NCBI GenBank assembly: GCA_038230695.1
Contig: JBBRMT010000062.1
Span: 1-20,191 of the forward strand
Direction of reading: 5' to 3'
From: QHBQ01 sp038230695
GTDB lineage: Bacteria > Chloroflexota > Chloroflexia > QHBQ01
Length of the DNA stretch: 20,191 bases
The translations under genes were made by a program, and so were the position numbers. The notes under the pieces were generated by a model. The model ran no database searches. It saw only the letters and a list, made by a program, of their open reading frames with translations, and had not been told where the DNA came from. Positions 1 to 6,630 of this stretch are shown here, in pieces. Position 1 is the stretch's first letter. Each line of letters opens with the position of its first letter.

Positions 1-1
1 C

Positions 2-736
2 GATACCCTGATCAACGACCGTTATACCGCGCTGGCGCAGGCGGCGCATCTCTCGGCCAGCCCCCAGCTACGCAATATGGCGACGATTGGCGGCAACCTG
101 CTGCAGCAGTCGCGCTGCTGGTACTATCGTGGCCCCTTCCACTGCTGGTTGAAGGGCGGAGACGAGTGCTACGCCCGCGAAGGAGAGAACAAGTACCACG
201 CCATTCTCGACCAGGGCCACTGCATCACCGTCAACCCTTCCGACCCCGCCCAGGCGCTAATCGCCTTCGATGCCACCCTGCACATTCTTGGACCGTCCGC
301 GCAACGCGATCTCAAGTTGGAGCAATTTTTCATCAATCCTACCCCGCAGCGCCGCGCCCTTAATGTGCTGGAAGACGACGAACTGATTACCGCCATCACC
401 ATCCCTGCCCCGCCGCCCGACACCCATAGCGTCTACCTCAAGATGATGGATCGGCAGACCTGGGGCTTCGCCCTGGTCAGCGTCGCTGCTCGCATCACCT
501 GGGAAGGCGACCGCATCGCCCGCGCCGACATCATCCTGGGCGGGGTTGCGCCTACACCTTATCGCGCCACTATCGCCGAGCAGGAGATAAGCGGGCGTAG
601 CCGCAGCGAACTACATACCGGCCTTGCTGACCGTGCCGCCCACAACGCAATGCGCGATGCCCACCCCCTCGAACACAACGCCTACAAAGCGCCACTCGCT
701 GCCGCCCTGATCAAGCGGGCGCTGCTTTCGTTGTGA
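2..736 (+). CDS. Molybdenum hydroxylase (xanthine dehydrogenase/CoxM family) FAD-binding subunit, 5'-truncated
   Basis: The reading frame is open from base 2, so the start lies outside the window; 244 residues are visible. The medium subunit of xanthine dehydrogenase-type enzymes binds FAD and passes electrons between the FeS subunit and NAD+ or another acceptor. The segment ASPQLRNMATIGGNLLQ (nt 56-106) is the family FAD-binding motif. Right after it comes an insert with four cysteines, spaced C-x8-C-x7-C-x17-C (residues 14, 23, 31 and 49 counted from the Met at nt 77). It resembles the [4Fe-4S] loop of E. coli PaoB/YagS. The C-terminal half ('DIILGGVAPTPYRA') matches the CO dehydrogenase flavoprotein C-terminal domain. 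The other subunits would be expected outside the window. The family call is secure; the substrate (aldehyde, purine or other) cannot be read from this subunit. Confidence 0.9.
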   Translation, partial: DTLINDRYTALAQAAHLSASPQLRNMATIGGNLLQQSRCWYYRGPFHCWLKGGDECYAREGENKYHAILDQGHCITVNPSDPAQALIAFDATLHILGPSAQRDLKLEQFFINPTPQRRALNVLEDDELITAITIPAPPPDTHSVYLKMMDRQTWGFALVSVAARITWEGDRIARADIILGGVAPTPYRATIAEQEISGRSRSELHTGLADRAAHNAMRDAHPLEHNAYKAPLAAALIKRALLSL

Positions 737-740
737 TAAA

Positions 741-769
741 CCCCTCCCAAAGGGGGAGGCTGGGAGGGG
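741..769. repeat. C/G-rich inverted repeat just after the XDH subunit stop
   Basis: CCCCTCCCA (741-749) and TGGGAGGGG (761-769) are perfect 9-base arms around an 11-base G-rich loop. An alternative shorter hairpin (CCTCCC/GGGAGG) is nested inside. No T-run follows, so it is more likely a dispersed palindromic repeat than an intrinsic terminator, though it could fold in the 3' end of the mRNA. Confidence 0.6.
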
Positions 770-867
770 GAGTACATTACCTCACTAACGTCACTACTTT
801 ACCGCCGCTCCAGCAGTTTAGCCAACGGATTCGGTTCAACGGAGAAGCGGAGAAAACGGATTAAAGA

Positions 868-897
868 CAATGCCCGTCGCGATTGCGGCGGGCATTG
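868..897. terminator. Strong hairpin in a convergent gap, possible bidirectional terminator
   Basis: CAATGCCCGTCGC (868-880) and GCGGCGGGCATTG (885-897) form a 13-bp stem with one G-T wobble and a GATT tetraloop. It lies between the convergent XDH subunit (+) and VOC gene (-). Downstream on the plus strand is TGGTGGTTT; on the minus strand it is TCTTTAAT. Both tails are only moderately U-rich, so termination is plausible but not certain. Confidence 0.5.
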
Positions 898-925
898 TGG
901 TGGTTTCACGAGTATAGTCGTGATG

Positions 926-1026
926 ACTAATGCCAATTAGCCGAAGAGATAGTGAGTAATCCGTAGGGGCGGGCTGCGCTCGCCCTGGCGCAATTTACAC
1001 CATCTCCCGGGCTAATTGGCATTACT
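926..1026. mobile_element. MITE-like element: 14-bp terminal inverted repeats with ACT direct repeats
   Basis: AATGCCAATTAGCC (929-942) is perfectly inverted as GGCTAATTGGCATT (1010-1023). The trinucleotide ACT sits immediately outside both arms (926-928 and 1024-1026), as a 3-bp target duplication would. The enclosed 67 bases contain no ORF but do carry a copy of the CGTAGGGGCG palindrome family (962-988). The right arm supplies the stop codon of the VOC gene. No transposase is present, so mobility is inferred only from the termini. Confidence 0.5.
962..988. repeat. CGTAGGGGCG palindromic repeat, copy 1
   Basis: CGTAGGGGCG followed by a short GC-rich spacer and CGCCCT forms a small dyad. 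The core is the reverse complement of the CGCCCCTAC core seen at 12754-12775 and 16953-16976. It lies inside the MITE-like element. Confidence 0.5.
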
Positions 1027-1462
1027 CCATTATTTGAGCGCCCCACTCAGCGGGTGGGACATCACGCAAATGTTGGGAAAACTCCCAGCGGTGTCCCTCC
1101 AGATCATCAACTGTATACTGGCGCAAGCCCCAGGGCTTGTCCTCCGGTGTGGTGATGATGTTTGCGCCTGCTGCTTGCGCCTTTTGGTAGTGGTTATCTA
1201 CGTCGTCAACGAATACGACAAGCGTTTGGCACACCTCACCCAGACTTTTGGGGTTGCGATAGCCCTCTGGAGCGGCGGACAACTCAATGACGGCATTGAC
1301 CAGGCGCATCTCGGCATGGCGGATGATGCCACCCTCGTCGGTCCAACGCAGATGTTCCGTAAACCCGAAGGCCCGACCCAACCAGACAAGGGCAGCGCTA
1401 ACATCTTCATAGCGCAGGGAGGGCATGATGCGGGGAAAGCCCGCGGCGGGATTGTACGACAT
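1022..1462 (-). CDS. VOC superfamily (glyoxalase/bleomycin-resistance fold) protein
   Basis: A 146-residue protein with the paired beta-alpha-beta-beta-beta pattern of the vicinal oxygen chelate fold. It opens with 'PRIMPSLRYEDVSAALVWL' and 'AFGFTEHLRW', and its second half contains 'VFVDDVDNHYQKAQAAGA' and 'YTVDDLEGHRWEFSQH', typical of PhnB/glyoxalase-like proteins. The family includes metal-dependent lyases, dioxygenases and antibiotic-binding proteins, and the substrate cannot be assigned. The ATG at 1460-1462 has an upstream GAGGAG (minus strand). The TAA stop (1022-1024) is formed where the gene meets the inverted repeat of the MITE-like element. The next gene upstream on the same strand is the SDR, 48 bp away. 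Confidence 0.85.
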   Translation of the reverse strand: MSYNPAAGFPRIMPSLRYEDVSAALVWLGRAFGFTEHLRWTDEGGIIRHAEMRLVNAVIELSAAPEGYRNPKSLGEVCQTLVVFVDDVDNHYQKAQAAGANIITTPEDKPWGLRQYTVDDLEGHRWEFSQHLRDVPPAEWGAQIME

Positions 1463-1485
1463 AGCTGCTCCTCACTATGAATATC

Positions 1486-1519
1486 TTAATTCATCATTCA
1501 TAATTCAACATCATAATTC
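1486..1519. repeat. Heptamer repeat tract, ATAATTC type
   Basis: Units TTAATTC (1486-1492), ATCATTC (1493-1499) and ATAATTC (1500-1506) are in register. A 6-base unit (1507-1512) follows, then ATAATTC again (1513-1519). The tract fills the gap between the VOC and SDR genes and encodes the last residues and stop of the SDR. Confidence 0.65.
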
Positions 1520-2293
1520 GGTGGAGCGGCGGTTCACCTTGCCGACAGCAGCCTGATCGAGCGGGCGGATGATCATCTCGTCAATATCCACATGGGGCGG
1601 TCGGCTGGCCGCGAAGACGATGCACTCGGCGATGTCCTCGGCAACTAGCGGTTGCAGTCCGGCGTAGACGTTCTTCGCTTTCTGCTCGTCGCCCTTATAG
1701 CGCACAATGCTGAACTCGGTTTCGGTCAGGCCAGGGGAGATGGCGGTGACGCGGATGGGCTTGCCCAGCAGTTCCAGGCGCAGCGTCTGCGAAATCGCCA
1801 ACGCAGCGTGCTTGCTGGCAGCGTAGACGCTGCCGCCTTCATATACCTCGTGCGAGGCCACTGAGGTCAGGTTGATGATGTGGCCGCCACCCTGCTCCAC
1901 CATTATCGGCGCAACCTTGCGGGTCATATAGAGCAGGCCAAGCACGTTCGTCTCAATCATCTCCTGCCAGGCGGCAATGTCGCCCTCCACGATCTGGTGC
2001 GTGCCACGAGCCAGGCCCGCGTTGTTGATCAGGATGTCAATGTGGCCCAAATCCAGATGCGCGGCCTCCACGAAACTATCCACCGAAGCGGGGTCGCGCA
2101 CATCCAGGGCAGCAGTGAAGACGCGGCCCGCGCCGTGCTGCTCCAGCCCATCGCTCATCACTAGTAGCCGCTCGACCCGCCGCGCCCCCAGCGCCAGCTT
2201 GCAGCCTTCGGCGGCGAACGCCAGAGCGCAGGCGCGGCCAATCCCGCTGCTCGCTCCGGTTATCATAACGGTTTTGCCCTTCAAGCTAGCCAT
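1511..2293 (-). CDS. Short-chain dehydrogenase/reductase (YdfG-like)
   Basis: A 260-residue classical SDR that uses NAD(P)H to reduce or oxidise a carbonyl/hydroxyl group in the cytoplasm. TGASSGIG (residues 12-19) is the nucleotide-binding glycine motif, NNAG is at 90-93, and the catalytic residues are Ser144, Tyr157 and Lys161 in YAASK. Sequence style ('TNVLGLLYMTR', 'AISPGLTETEF') resembles the YdfG group of 3-hydroxy-acid/serine dehydrogenases. Arg38-Arg39 after strand beta-2 suggests NADP(H) preference, which is inference. The ATG is preceded by AGGAG at a good distance. The C-terminus (…STEL, stop) runs into a heptamer repeat, so the last residues may be repeat-derived. Substrate unknown. 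Confidence 0.93.
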   Translation of the reverse strand: MASLKGKTVMITGASSGIGRACALAFAAEGCKLALGARRVERLLVMSDGLEQHGAGRVFTAALDVRDPASVDSFVEAAHLDLGHIDILINNAGLARGTHQIVEGDIAAWQEMIETNVLGLLYMTRKVAPIMVEQGGGHIINLTSVASHEVYEGGSVYAASKHAALAISQTLRLELLGKPIRVTAISPGLTETEFSIVRYKGDEQKAKNVYAGLQPLVAEDIAECIVFAASRPPHVDIDEMIIRPLDQAAVGKVNRRSTEL

Positions 2294-2308
2294 ATGGCAC
2301 TCCTAATC

Positions 2309-2329
2309 TAGAAGGTAGAAGGTAGAAGG
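2309..2329. repeat. Heptamer repeat tract, TAGAAGG type (3 units)
   Basis: Three perfect TAGAAGG units (2309-2315, 2316-2322, 2323-2329) lie just upstream of the SDR start, between the thioesterase and SDR genes. The same heptamer recurs at 11352-11379. Confidence 0.8.
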
Positions 2330-2346
2330 TAAAATGCTTTGTACCT

Positions 2347-2374
2347 CAGCACCCAGCACTCAGCACTCAGCAAT
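2347..2374. repeat. Heptamer repeat tract, CAGCACT type (4 units)
   Basis: CAGCACC, CAGCACT, CAGCACT and CAGCAAT follow each other in 7-base register. The tract is only 17 bases from the TAGAAGG tract and just before the end of the thioesterase gene. The same unit occurs in a coding region at 9792-9819. Confidence 0.8.
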
Positions 2375-2378
2375 GACG

Positions 2379-2801
2379 CTAATGCACTTCGGGCGCTTCG
2401 GGTTCGCTTGCGCCCACCATCTCGCGGAAGGTTTGCGGCAGGCTGACCGGGCGGCCAGTGCGGGCGCTGACCAGGCAGACGACCTGGGTGGACTCTGCAG
2501 CTAGCGTGCCATCGGCTTTGCGTAGCTCTGCGTGCATGGTGAAACTAGCGTTGCCCACTCGCACGATGCTCATCTGCCCCGTCACCTTGTCGCTGAGGTG
2601 CAACGGGGCGCGATAGTCAATCTCGGTACGCACCAGAGTGGGGTTCAGCCCCTGATCGTTTAGTTCCTTGATCGGGATGGTATGTTCGAGCAACTCCAGG
2701 CGCAGATCCTCTAGCCAGCGCAGATAGACGATGTTGCTAACCACGCCCGCGAAATCCACATCGTAGCTCTTGACCACGAACTCCAGCGTGCAACTGAGCA
2801 T
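2379..2801 (-). CDS. Acyl-CoA thioesterase, hotdog fold (YbgC/4-hydroxybenzoyl-CoA thioesterase type)
   Basis: A 140-residue protein, the usual size for a single hotdog domain that hydrolyses acyl-CoA thioesters. The N-terminal segment 'SYDVDFAGVVSNIVYLRWLED' (residues 12-32) aligns with the YbgC-type Y-x-x-D-x-x-GVV motif, in which the aspartate (Asp16 here) is the active-site residue. The middle 'TEIDYRAPLHLSDKVTG' and 'LVSARTGRPVSLP' near the C-terminus are also typical. The last ~15 residues (SEPEAPEVH) are a non-conserved tail. It is the next gene downstream of the cNMP-domain gene on the minus strand but is separated from it by an intrinsic terminator, so it probably has its own promoter. 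Chain-length preference cannot be deduced. Confidence 0.88.
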   Translation of the reverse strand: MLSCTLEFVVKSYDVDFAGVVSNIVYLRWLEDLRLELLEHTIPIKELNDQGLNPTLVRTEIDYRAPLHLSDKVTGQMSIVRVGNASFTMHAELRKADGTLAAESTQVVCLVSARTGRPVSLPQTFREMVGASEPEAPEVH

Positions 2802-2841
2802 CTCGCCTCGATTCTAAAAACTATCTGATGCTGGTGGCGGC

Positions 2842-2861
2842 AAAAAGCCCCCAGCGGGGGC
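2842..2861 (-). terminator. Rho-independent terminator after the cNMP-domain gene
   Basis: Read on the minus strand, GCCCCC-GCT-GGGGGC is a 6-bp all-GC stem with a 3-base loop followed directly by TTTTT (plus-strand 2842-2846). It sits 27 bases past the stop of the 2889-3317 gene and before the thioesterase gene. Confidence 0.8.
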
Positions 2862-2888
2862 GTTTGGCGGCAGCGGGGTTGGATTTTG

Positions 2889-3317
2889 TTAATGCACGGT
2901 ATCGTCAACGTTGCGGATGCGCTGGCTGAGGGTGGGGAGCATTGCCACCGCGATTTCTGGATCGGCACGCAGGGTGCTGTAGAAGACCCAGCGGGTTAGC
3001 ATCAGGCAATCAGTTGGCTCAATGGCGGTAACGGTGGCGCTGCGCGGCGAACCGTCCAGCAGGGTCATCTCACCAAAGAAGTCGCCGCTGCCGATGGTCG
3101 CCAAAGCCAGTTCGCTGATGCCAGTGGGGTTCTTGCGCGTGATCTTCACGCTGCCACTCTGGATGATATAGAGGGTGGCATCGGTATCACCCTGACGGAT
3201 GATGACCGTGCCTCTGGGGAAGCTGCGCTGCTGCACCAGCTTTGCCAGGTTCGCCAGTTGGGGGCGGCTGAGGGCGCTGAAAATCGGCACCTTCGCCAGA
3301 AACTCCTCAATGCTCAT
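2889..3317 (-). CDS. Stand-alone cyclic-nucleotide-binding domain protein
   Basis: 142 residues, essentially a single cNMP-binding (CRP/PKA-type) beta-roll. The N-terminal helix is 'FLAKVPIFSALSRPQLANLA'. 'FPRGTVIIRQGD' (33-44) and 'LYIIQSGSVKI' (49-59) are core strands. The phosphate-binding cassette is FGEMTLLDGSPRSATV (81-96), with Glu83 and Arg92 in the positions that hold the cyclic phosphate in CRP. Only about 25 residues follow, so there is no DNA-binding helix-turn-helix, unlike true CRP/FNR regulators. It probably works as a sensor or adaptor with a partner protein. GGAGAT precedes the ATG. Its upstream neighbour is the HD-GYP gene, 58 bp away, which hints at a shared signalling role. 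The bound nucleotide is unknown. Confidence 0.9.
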   Translation of the reverse strand: MSIEEFLAKVPIFSALSRPQLANLAKLVQQRSFPRGTVIIRQGDTDATLYIIQSGSVKITRKNPTGISELALATIGSGDFFGEMTLLDGSPRSATVTAIEPTDCLMLTRWVFYSTLRADPEIAVAMLPTLSQRIRNVDDTVH

Positions 3318-3348
3318 GTTAATATCTCCGCTGTAATTTTACACGCTC

Positions 3349-3378
3349 ATTATACTATACCGATGGCATGGCTGTCTA
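3349..3378 (-). promoter_or_regulatory. Candidate promoter for the cNMP-domain gene
   Basis: On the minus strand TAGACA (plus 3373-3378) and TATAAT (plus 3349-3354) are 18 bp apart, followed by the cNMP gene start at 3317. The -35 box overlaps the TAG stop codon of the HD-GYP gene, so the gene could be transcribed independently of the upstream cluster. Confidence 0.5.
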
Positions 3379-4602
3379 TGCTGAACCGTTCGGATTCAGG
3401 GGGAATCCGCCGGGAAATAGCTCGTTCAGCGACGGACTATGCCCTACCGCTTCGCGCAACTGCCCCCAGTGCGCCTCACCCAGCGCAAGGAAGGTGTCCA
3501 CCACCATTGGATCGTAGATGCGCCCACGTTCGCGCTGGAAATAGTTGGCGGCCTCGGCGTAGCTCATCGCTTTCTTGTAAGCTCGCTCCGAGGTAATTGC
3601 GTCGAACGCATCACAGACCGCGAATATACGCGCCTCGATAGGGATGCGTTCGCCTGCCCGCCCTTCGGGATAGCCGCTACCATCCCAGTGTTCGTGGTGG
3701 TAGAGGACGATAGGGAGCGCTCGCCACAGAAACTTGATCTGGCTCAGACCATCGCTACCATACTGCGGGTGCATTCGCATGATCTTCCACTCCTCCTCGT
3801 CCAGTGGGCCGGGCTTGTGGAGGATGCGATCCTCTATCTTCAGCTTGCCCACATCGTGCAGCAATGCGCCGTATTCAATGTCGGTAAGCTGTTTGGGGTC
3901 GCTAATGCCGAGATGTTCGGCCAGGTTGCGGGTGTACTTGACCACGCGGCGGCAGTGGCCGCCGGTATTCGAGTCGCGCAGGTCAATCGTGTCGCTGAGG
4001 AATAGCAAGCATTGGTAGTAGCTGGCATTGAGTTCGCTCATTGCGCTCTCCACCCGCTGATACTGGCGGGCATTGTCAATAGCCACCGCCGCCTGGCTAG
4101 CCATCGCGCTGAGGCGCACCATGTCGAGTTCGTTGAAGTCTACCATCGCCTCCGAGGTCGCGCCCGCCTTCTTATTCAGCACTTCGATGCAGCCGATGAT
4201 CTTGCCCTTTACGCTCATCGGCACGCATAGCATATTGCGGGTAACGAAATGGGTATCGCGGTCAACGTCGCCGCTAAAATGGGGATTGGTTTTTGTGTTG
4301 TTGATAATGCAGGGCTGGCCGTTCAACACCACCCAGCCGGCCACGCTCTTTTCGTCGCGGGGGAAGGTAAACTTGCTCAACCGCGCCGCCGCGCCGCCAT
4401 AGGCCGCCTCGAAGGTTAGCTGGTTGTTGGCTTCATCCACGGTGATGATGCTGCTCGCCTCGGTCTGCATCAGGTTGACCACCGCCCAACTGATGCGGGT
4501 CAGCACCTCATCCAGATTAAGTTCGGAGCAGATGTAACTGCCCAACTCGTAGAAGGTGGCGAGGTTGGAAAGTTCATCATCCAGGGTTAGCGCCGTACTC
4601 AT
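3376..4602 (-). CDS. GAF-HD-GYP protein, probable cyclic-di-GMP phosphodiesterase
   Basis: I choose the ATG at 4600-4602 (408 residues) because GGGAGGA lies 8 bases upstream; a start 36 codons earlier has no such site and adds an unconserved stretch. Residues ~29-178 form a GAF sensor domain ('FPRDEKSVAGWVVLNGQP', 'RNMLCVPM', 'GCIEVLNKK'). Residues ~200-375 form an HD-GYP domain with HD at 249-250 followed by VGK, His278, HHE at 302-304 with DGSGYP (307-312), and Asp331. These are the metal ligands and the GYP signature of enzymes that hydrolyse cyclic-di-GMP. No receiver or membrane segment is present, so it is a cytosolic protein controlled through the GAF ligand. It follows the histidine kinase gene by 120 bp. 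Activity is inferred from intact motifs. Confidence 0.93.
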   Translation of the reverse strand: MSTALTLDDELSNLATFYELGSYICSELNLDEVLTRISWAVVNLMQTEASSIITVDEANNQLTFEAAYGGAAARLSKFTFPRDEKSVAGWVVLNGQPCIINNTKTNPHFSGDVDRDTHFVTRNMLCVPMSVKGKIIGCIEVLNKKAGATSEAMVDFNELDMVRLSAMASQAAVAIDNARQYQRVESAMSELNASYYQCLLFLSDTIDLRDSNTGGHCRRVVKYTRNLAEHLGISDPKQLTDIEYGALLHDVGKLKIEDRILHKPGPLDEEEWKIMRMHPQYGSDGLSQIKFLWRALPIVLYHHEHWDGSGYPEGRAGERIPIEARIFAVCDAFDAITSERAYKKAMSYAEAANYFQRERGRIYDPMVVDTFLALGEAHWGQLREAVGHSPSLNELFPGGFPLNPNGSA

Positions 4603-4665
4603 GCCAATTATCCTCCCAGGTGGCGGGGCAGGAGTGATACCAAATCGTAGTGCATCTATAAAATG

Positions 4666-4685
4666 GGTGGGGATAAACCCGCACC
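4666..4685 (-). terminator. Weak hairpin between the histidine kinase and HD-GYP genes
   Basis: On the minus strand GGTGCGGG and CCCCACC pair with one bulged C around a TTTAT loop, followed by CATTTTAT. It could attenuate readthrough from the kinase gene into the HD-GYP gene. The stem is short, so this is a low-confidence call. Confidence 0.3.
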
Positions 4686-4722
4686 TATGCGTATTACACG
4701 CCCGCTGCACGGATATTTAGCA

Positions 4723-6555
4723 TTAGATTTTCGTTTCGGGGAATGGCACCCGCACGGTGATGGTAGCTCCCTGCTCGATAGCGCTGTGGATAAGCAAGTC
4801 GCCACTCAACAACTCGGCGCGTTCGCGCATATTGAGCAAGCCGTAGCTGCCGCGTTCGCTGTAGCTACCCAGCACTTTGTCGGTATCGAAGCCCCGCCCA
4901 TCGTCGCGCACCTCTACTATCAGGCTGCGCTGTGGCGTGTTGCTGAGGAGCGCAGTTCCCTTTAGCTTGCCGTTGTGGTTATCATTGAAGCGCACGACTT
5001 GTTCGCTCAAACCGATCCAGATGTTGCTAGCCTGGGCGTGTTTTTTGATGTTGTTGACCGCCTCCTGAATGATGATATAAATAGCCGCCGCTGCCGAGTC
5101 GCTGAAGCTGTCACAATCGAGGTTGGGCGCAGAGCTGAAGTGGTAGCTAATGCCACTCTCACCCTGATTGGTGGCGACAAACTCAGTAAGTGCGGCGATC
5201 AGGCCACGGGTTTCTAGCACGATTGGGCGCAGTTGCGAGAGCATGGCGCGGATGTCGTTGTTGGTACGGCGGGCGAGATCCTGCAGGGCTTGCAGTTCGT
5301 TGAGCGCCTCGCCAGCGGGGAGCAAGCGTTTAATCAGGTCAATTCGCATAATGATAGCGGCCAGACCCTGGGCGGGGCCGTCGTGTAGATCGCGGCTGAA
5401 GCTGCGGCGCACCTCCTCCTGGGTAGAGATGATGCGGTCGCGCTCCTGCACCAGCCTTTGATATAGCTGGGCGTTTTCGATAGCGGCGGCTGCTTGGGTA
5501 GCGATGGCGCTGAGGAGCGCAGTATCATCGTTGTTGAAGCTGGCGGGGCGGCTATCTACGTCAACCTTGTTCAACACCTCCAACGCGCCGATGGTGCGGC
5601 CATGCACTTGCAGCGGCACGCACAGTACCGAGCGGGTGGCGAAGCCGCTAAGGTGGTCGGCCTGGTTGTTCCAGCGCGGGTCGGTGGCGACATTGTTGAC
5701 CAGGATGGGGCTACCCCCTTGCACCACCGTGCCGCCGATGCCCTGGCCGACCGGCAGGCGAAATTGCTTCAGCGCATCTCCGCCTTCGCCAATGGGAATC
5801 TCGAAGATCAATTCGTTGGTCTGCTCGTCGAGCAGCATCAGGGTGGACGCGCTGGCGCGTACCACGCGACTCGCCATCAGCATTGTCTGGCGTAGCAGCA
5901 CCTTCAGATCCAGGGTAGCGCCCGCCATAATCGAAGCGATCTCGTACATCACCAGCAATTCTTCGGCGTTGTGGCGGGTTGCTTGCAGCATCTGCAAATT
6001 GCTGGCCGATGCGCTTATCGCGTCAGCCAGCGCAGCCAGGGTCTGGCAATCGTCCGTGGATAGCCGCTGGCCGGGTTGGAGCATCAGCGCCAACGTGCCG
6101 CAAGTCTCGTCCTGCAGCAGCAGGGGGATGCAATATACAACGTGACCGTCGCTAATCTCCTCGCGTTCCCAGCCAAAGTTGGCGGGCGGGGTCAACTCCT
6201 CACTCTGCGGCAGGCGGTTGGTGTGCTTGCGGTAGTAATTGCCTACGCAGTAGCGGAATAGCTTGCTGTTCACCTCACACTCGCGGTAGATAACCGCGTC
6301 GGGATCGAGGCTGACGCTGCCTTTGCCCAACTGCCGCAGCACAACCATGGCGCTGGTAGCGCCCACGGCAACCAACGTCGTAACTGCCTGCTCCAGCAAC
6401 TCGCCGATGCTGCGGAAGCTAGCGAACCGAGCGATACTGCGAGTAAGCGCAACCTGGTCGGCGGGCGCGATAAAGCTCTGCTCGGTGGCAGGGGCCGTGA
6501 TCATGGGCAGGTAATCCAGGGTCTCGGCCCCGGTTAGCGTAGTTTCAACATCCAC
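4723..6555 (-). CDS. GAF-GAF sensor histidine kinase, NarL/DegS type (HisKA_3)
   Basis: 610 residues with no membrane segments, so a cytosolic kinase. Residues ~47-188 and ~215-362 are two GAF-like domains; the second is a clear match ('LPVGQGIGGTVVQGG', 'RSVLCVPLQV', 'GALEVLNKV'). A short coiled coil (~363-385) leads to the HisKA_3 box RDLHDGPAQGLA, with phospho-acceptor His391. The ATPase domain shows the N box QEAVNNIKKHA (497-507), DDGRGFD (551-557) and GSYGLLNMRERA (569-580). This architecture normally pairs with a LuxR/NarL-type response regulator, but none is encoded in the window. The start is GTG at 6553-6555, the only reasonable in-frame choice. AGGAGG is 13 bases upstream, slightly far. 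It lies 75 bp after the DUF4388-like gene and probably shares its transcript. Confidence 0.93.
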   Translation of the reverse strand: MDVETTLTGAETLDYLPMITAPATEQSFIAPADQVALTRSIARFASFRSIGELLEQAVTTLVAVGATSAMVVLRQLGKGSVSLDPDAVIYRECEVNSKLFRYCVGNYYRKHTNRLPQSEELTPPANFGWEREEISDGHVVYCIPLLLQDETCGTLALMLQPGQRLSTDDCQTLAALADAISASASNLQMLQATRHNAEELLVMYEIASIMAGATLDLKVLLRQTMLMASRVVRASASTLMLLDEQTNELIFEIPIGEGGDALKQFRLPVGQGIGGTVVQGGSPILVNNVATDPRWNNQADHLSGFATRSVLCVPLQVHGRTIGALEVLNKVDVDSRPASFNNDDTALLSAIATQAAAAIENAQLYQRLVQERDRIISTQEEVRRSFSRDLHDGPAQGLAAIIMRIDLIKRLLPAGEALNELQALQDLARRTNNDIRAMLSQLRPIVLETRGLIAALTEFVATNQGESGISYHFSSAPNLDCDSFSDSAAAAIYIIIQEAVNNIKKHAQASNIWIGLSEQVVRFNDNHNGKLKGTALLSNTPQRSLIVEVRDDGRGFDTDKVLGSYSERGSYGLLNMRERAELLSGDLLIHSAIEQGATITVRVPFPETKI

Positions 6556-6603
6556 GATGTAGTTGCATCCTCCTGATTGTTGTTGAGTAGCGCCAATTCA
6601 AAC

Positions 6604-6619
6604 GCGAACAACGGTTCGC
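6604..6619. repeat. GCGAAC-AACG-GTTCGC palindrome, copy 2 (diverged)
   Basis: A perfect 6-bp stem with an AACG loop between the DUF4388-like gene and the kinase gene. Its stem and loop match the copy at 16953-16972, but the trailing CCCCTACG is diverged here (TCCCCCGATAC). Confidence 0.55.
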
Positions 6620-6630
6620 TCCCCCGATAC

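Noticed and set aside
826..851. tRNA-like GGTTCAA stretch near 833-839
   Set aside because: No acceptor, D or anticodon arm can be built around it.
1016..1480. 154-codon plus-strand ORF over the VOC gene
   Set aside because: It is the antisense shadow of the VOC protein; the minus-strand protein has family motifs and a ribosome site.
3439..4005. 188-codon plus-strand ORF over the HD-GYP gene
   Set aside because: Shadow of a clearly conserved protein; no ribosome site or recognisable motif.
4603..4710. Extra 36-residue N-terminus of the HD-GYP protein
   Set aside because: The downstream ATG has a strong, well-spaced GGGAGGA and begins the conserved sequence.
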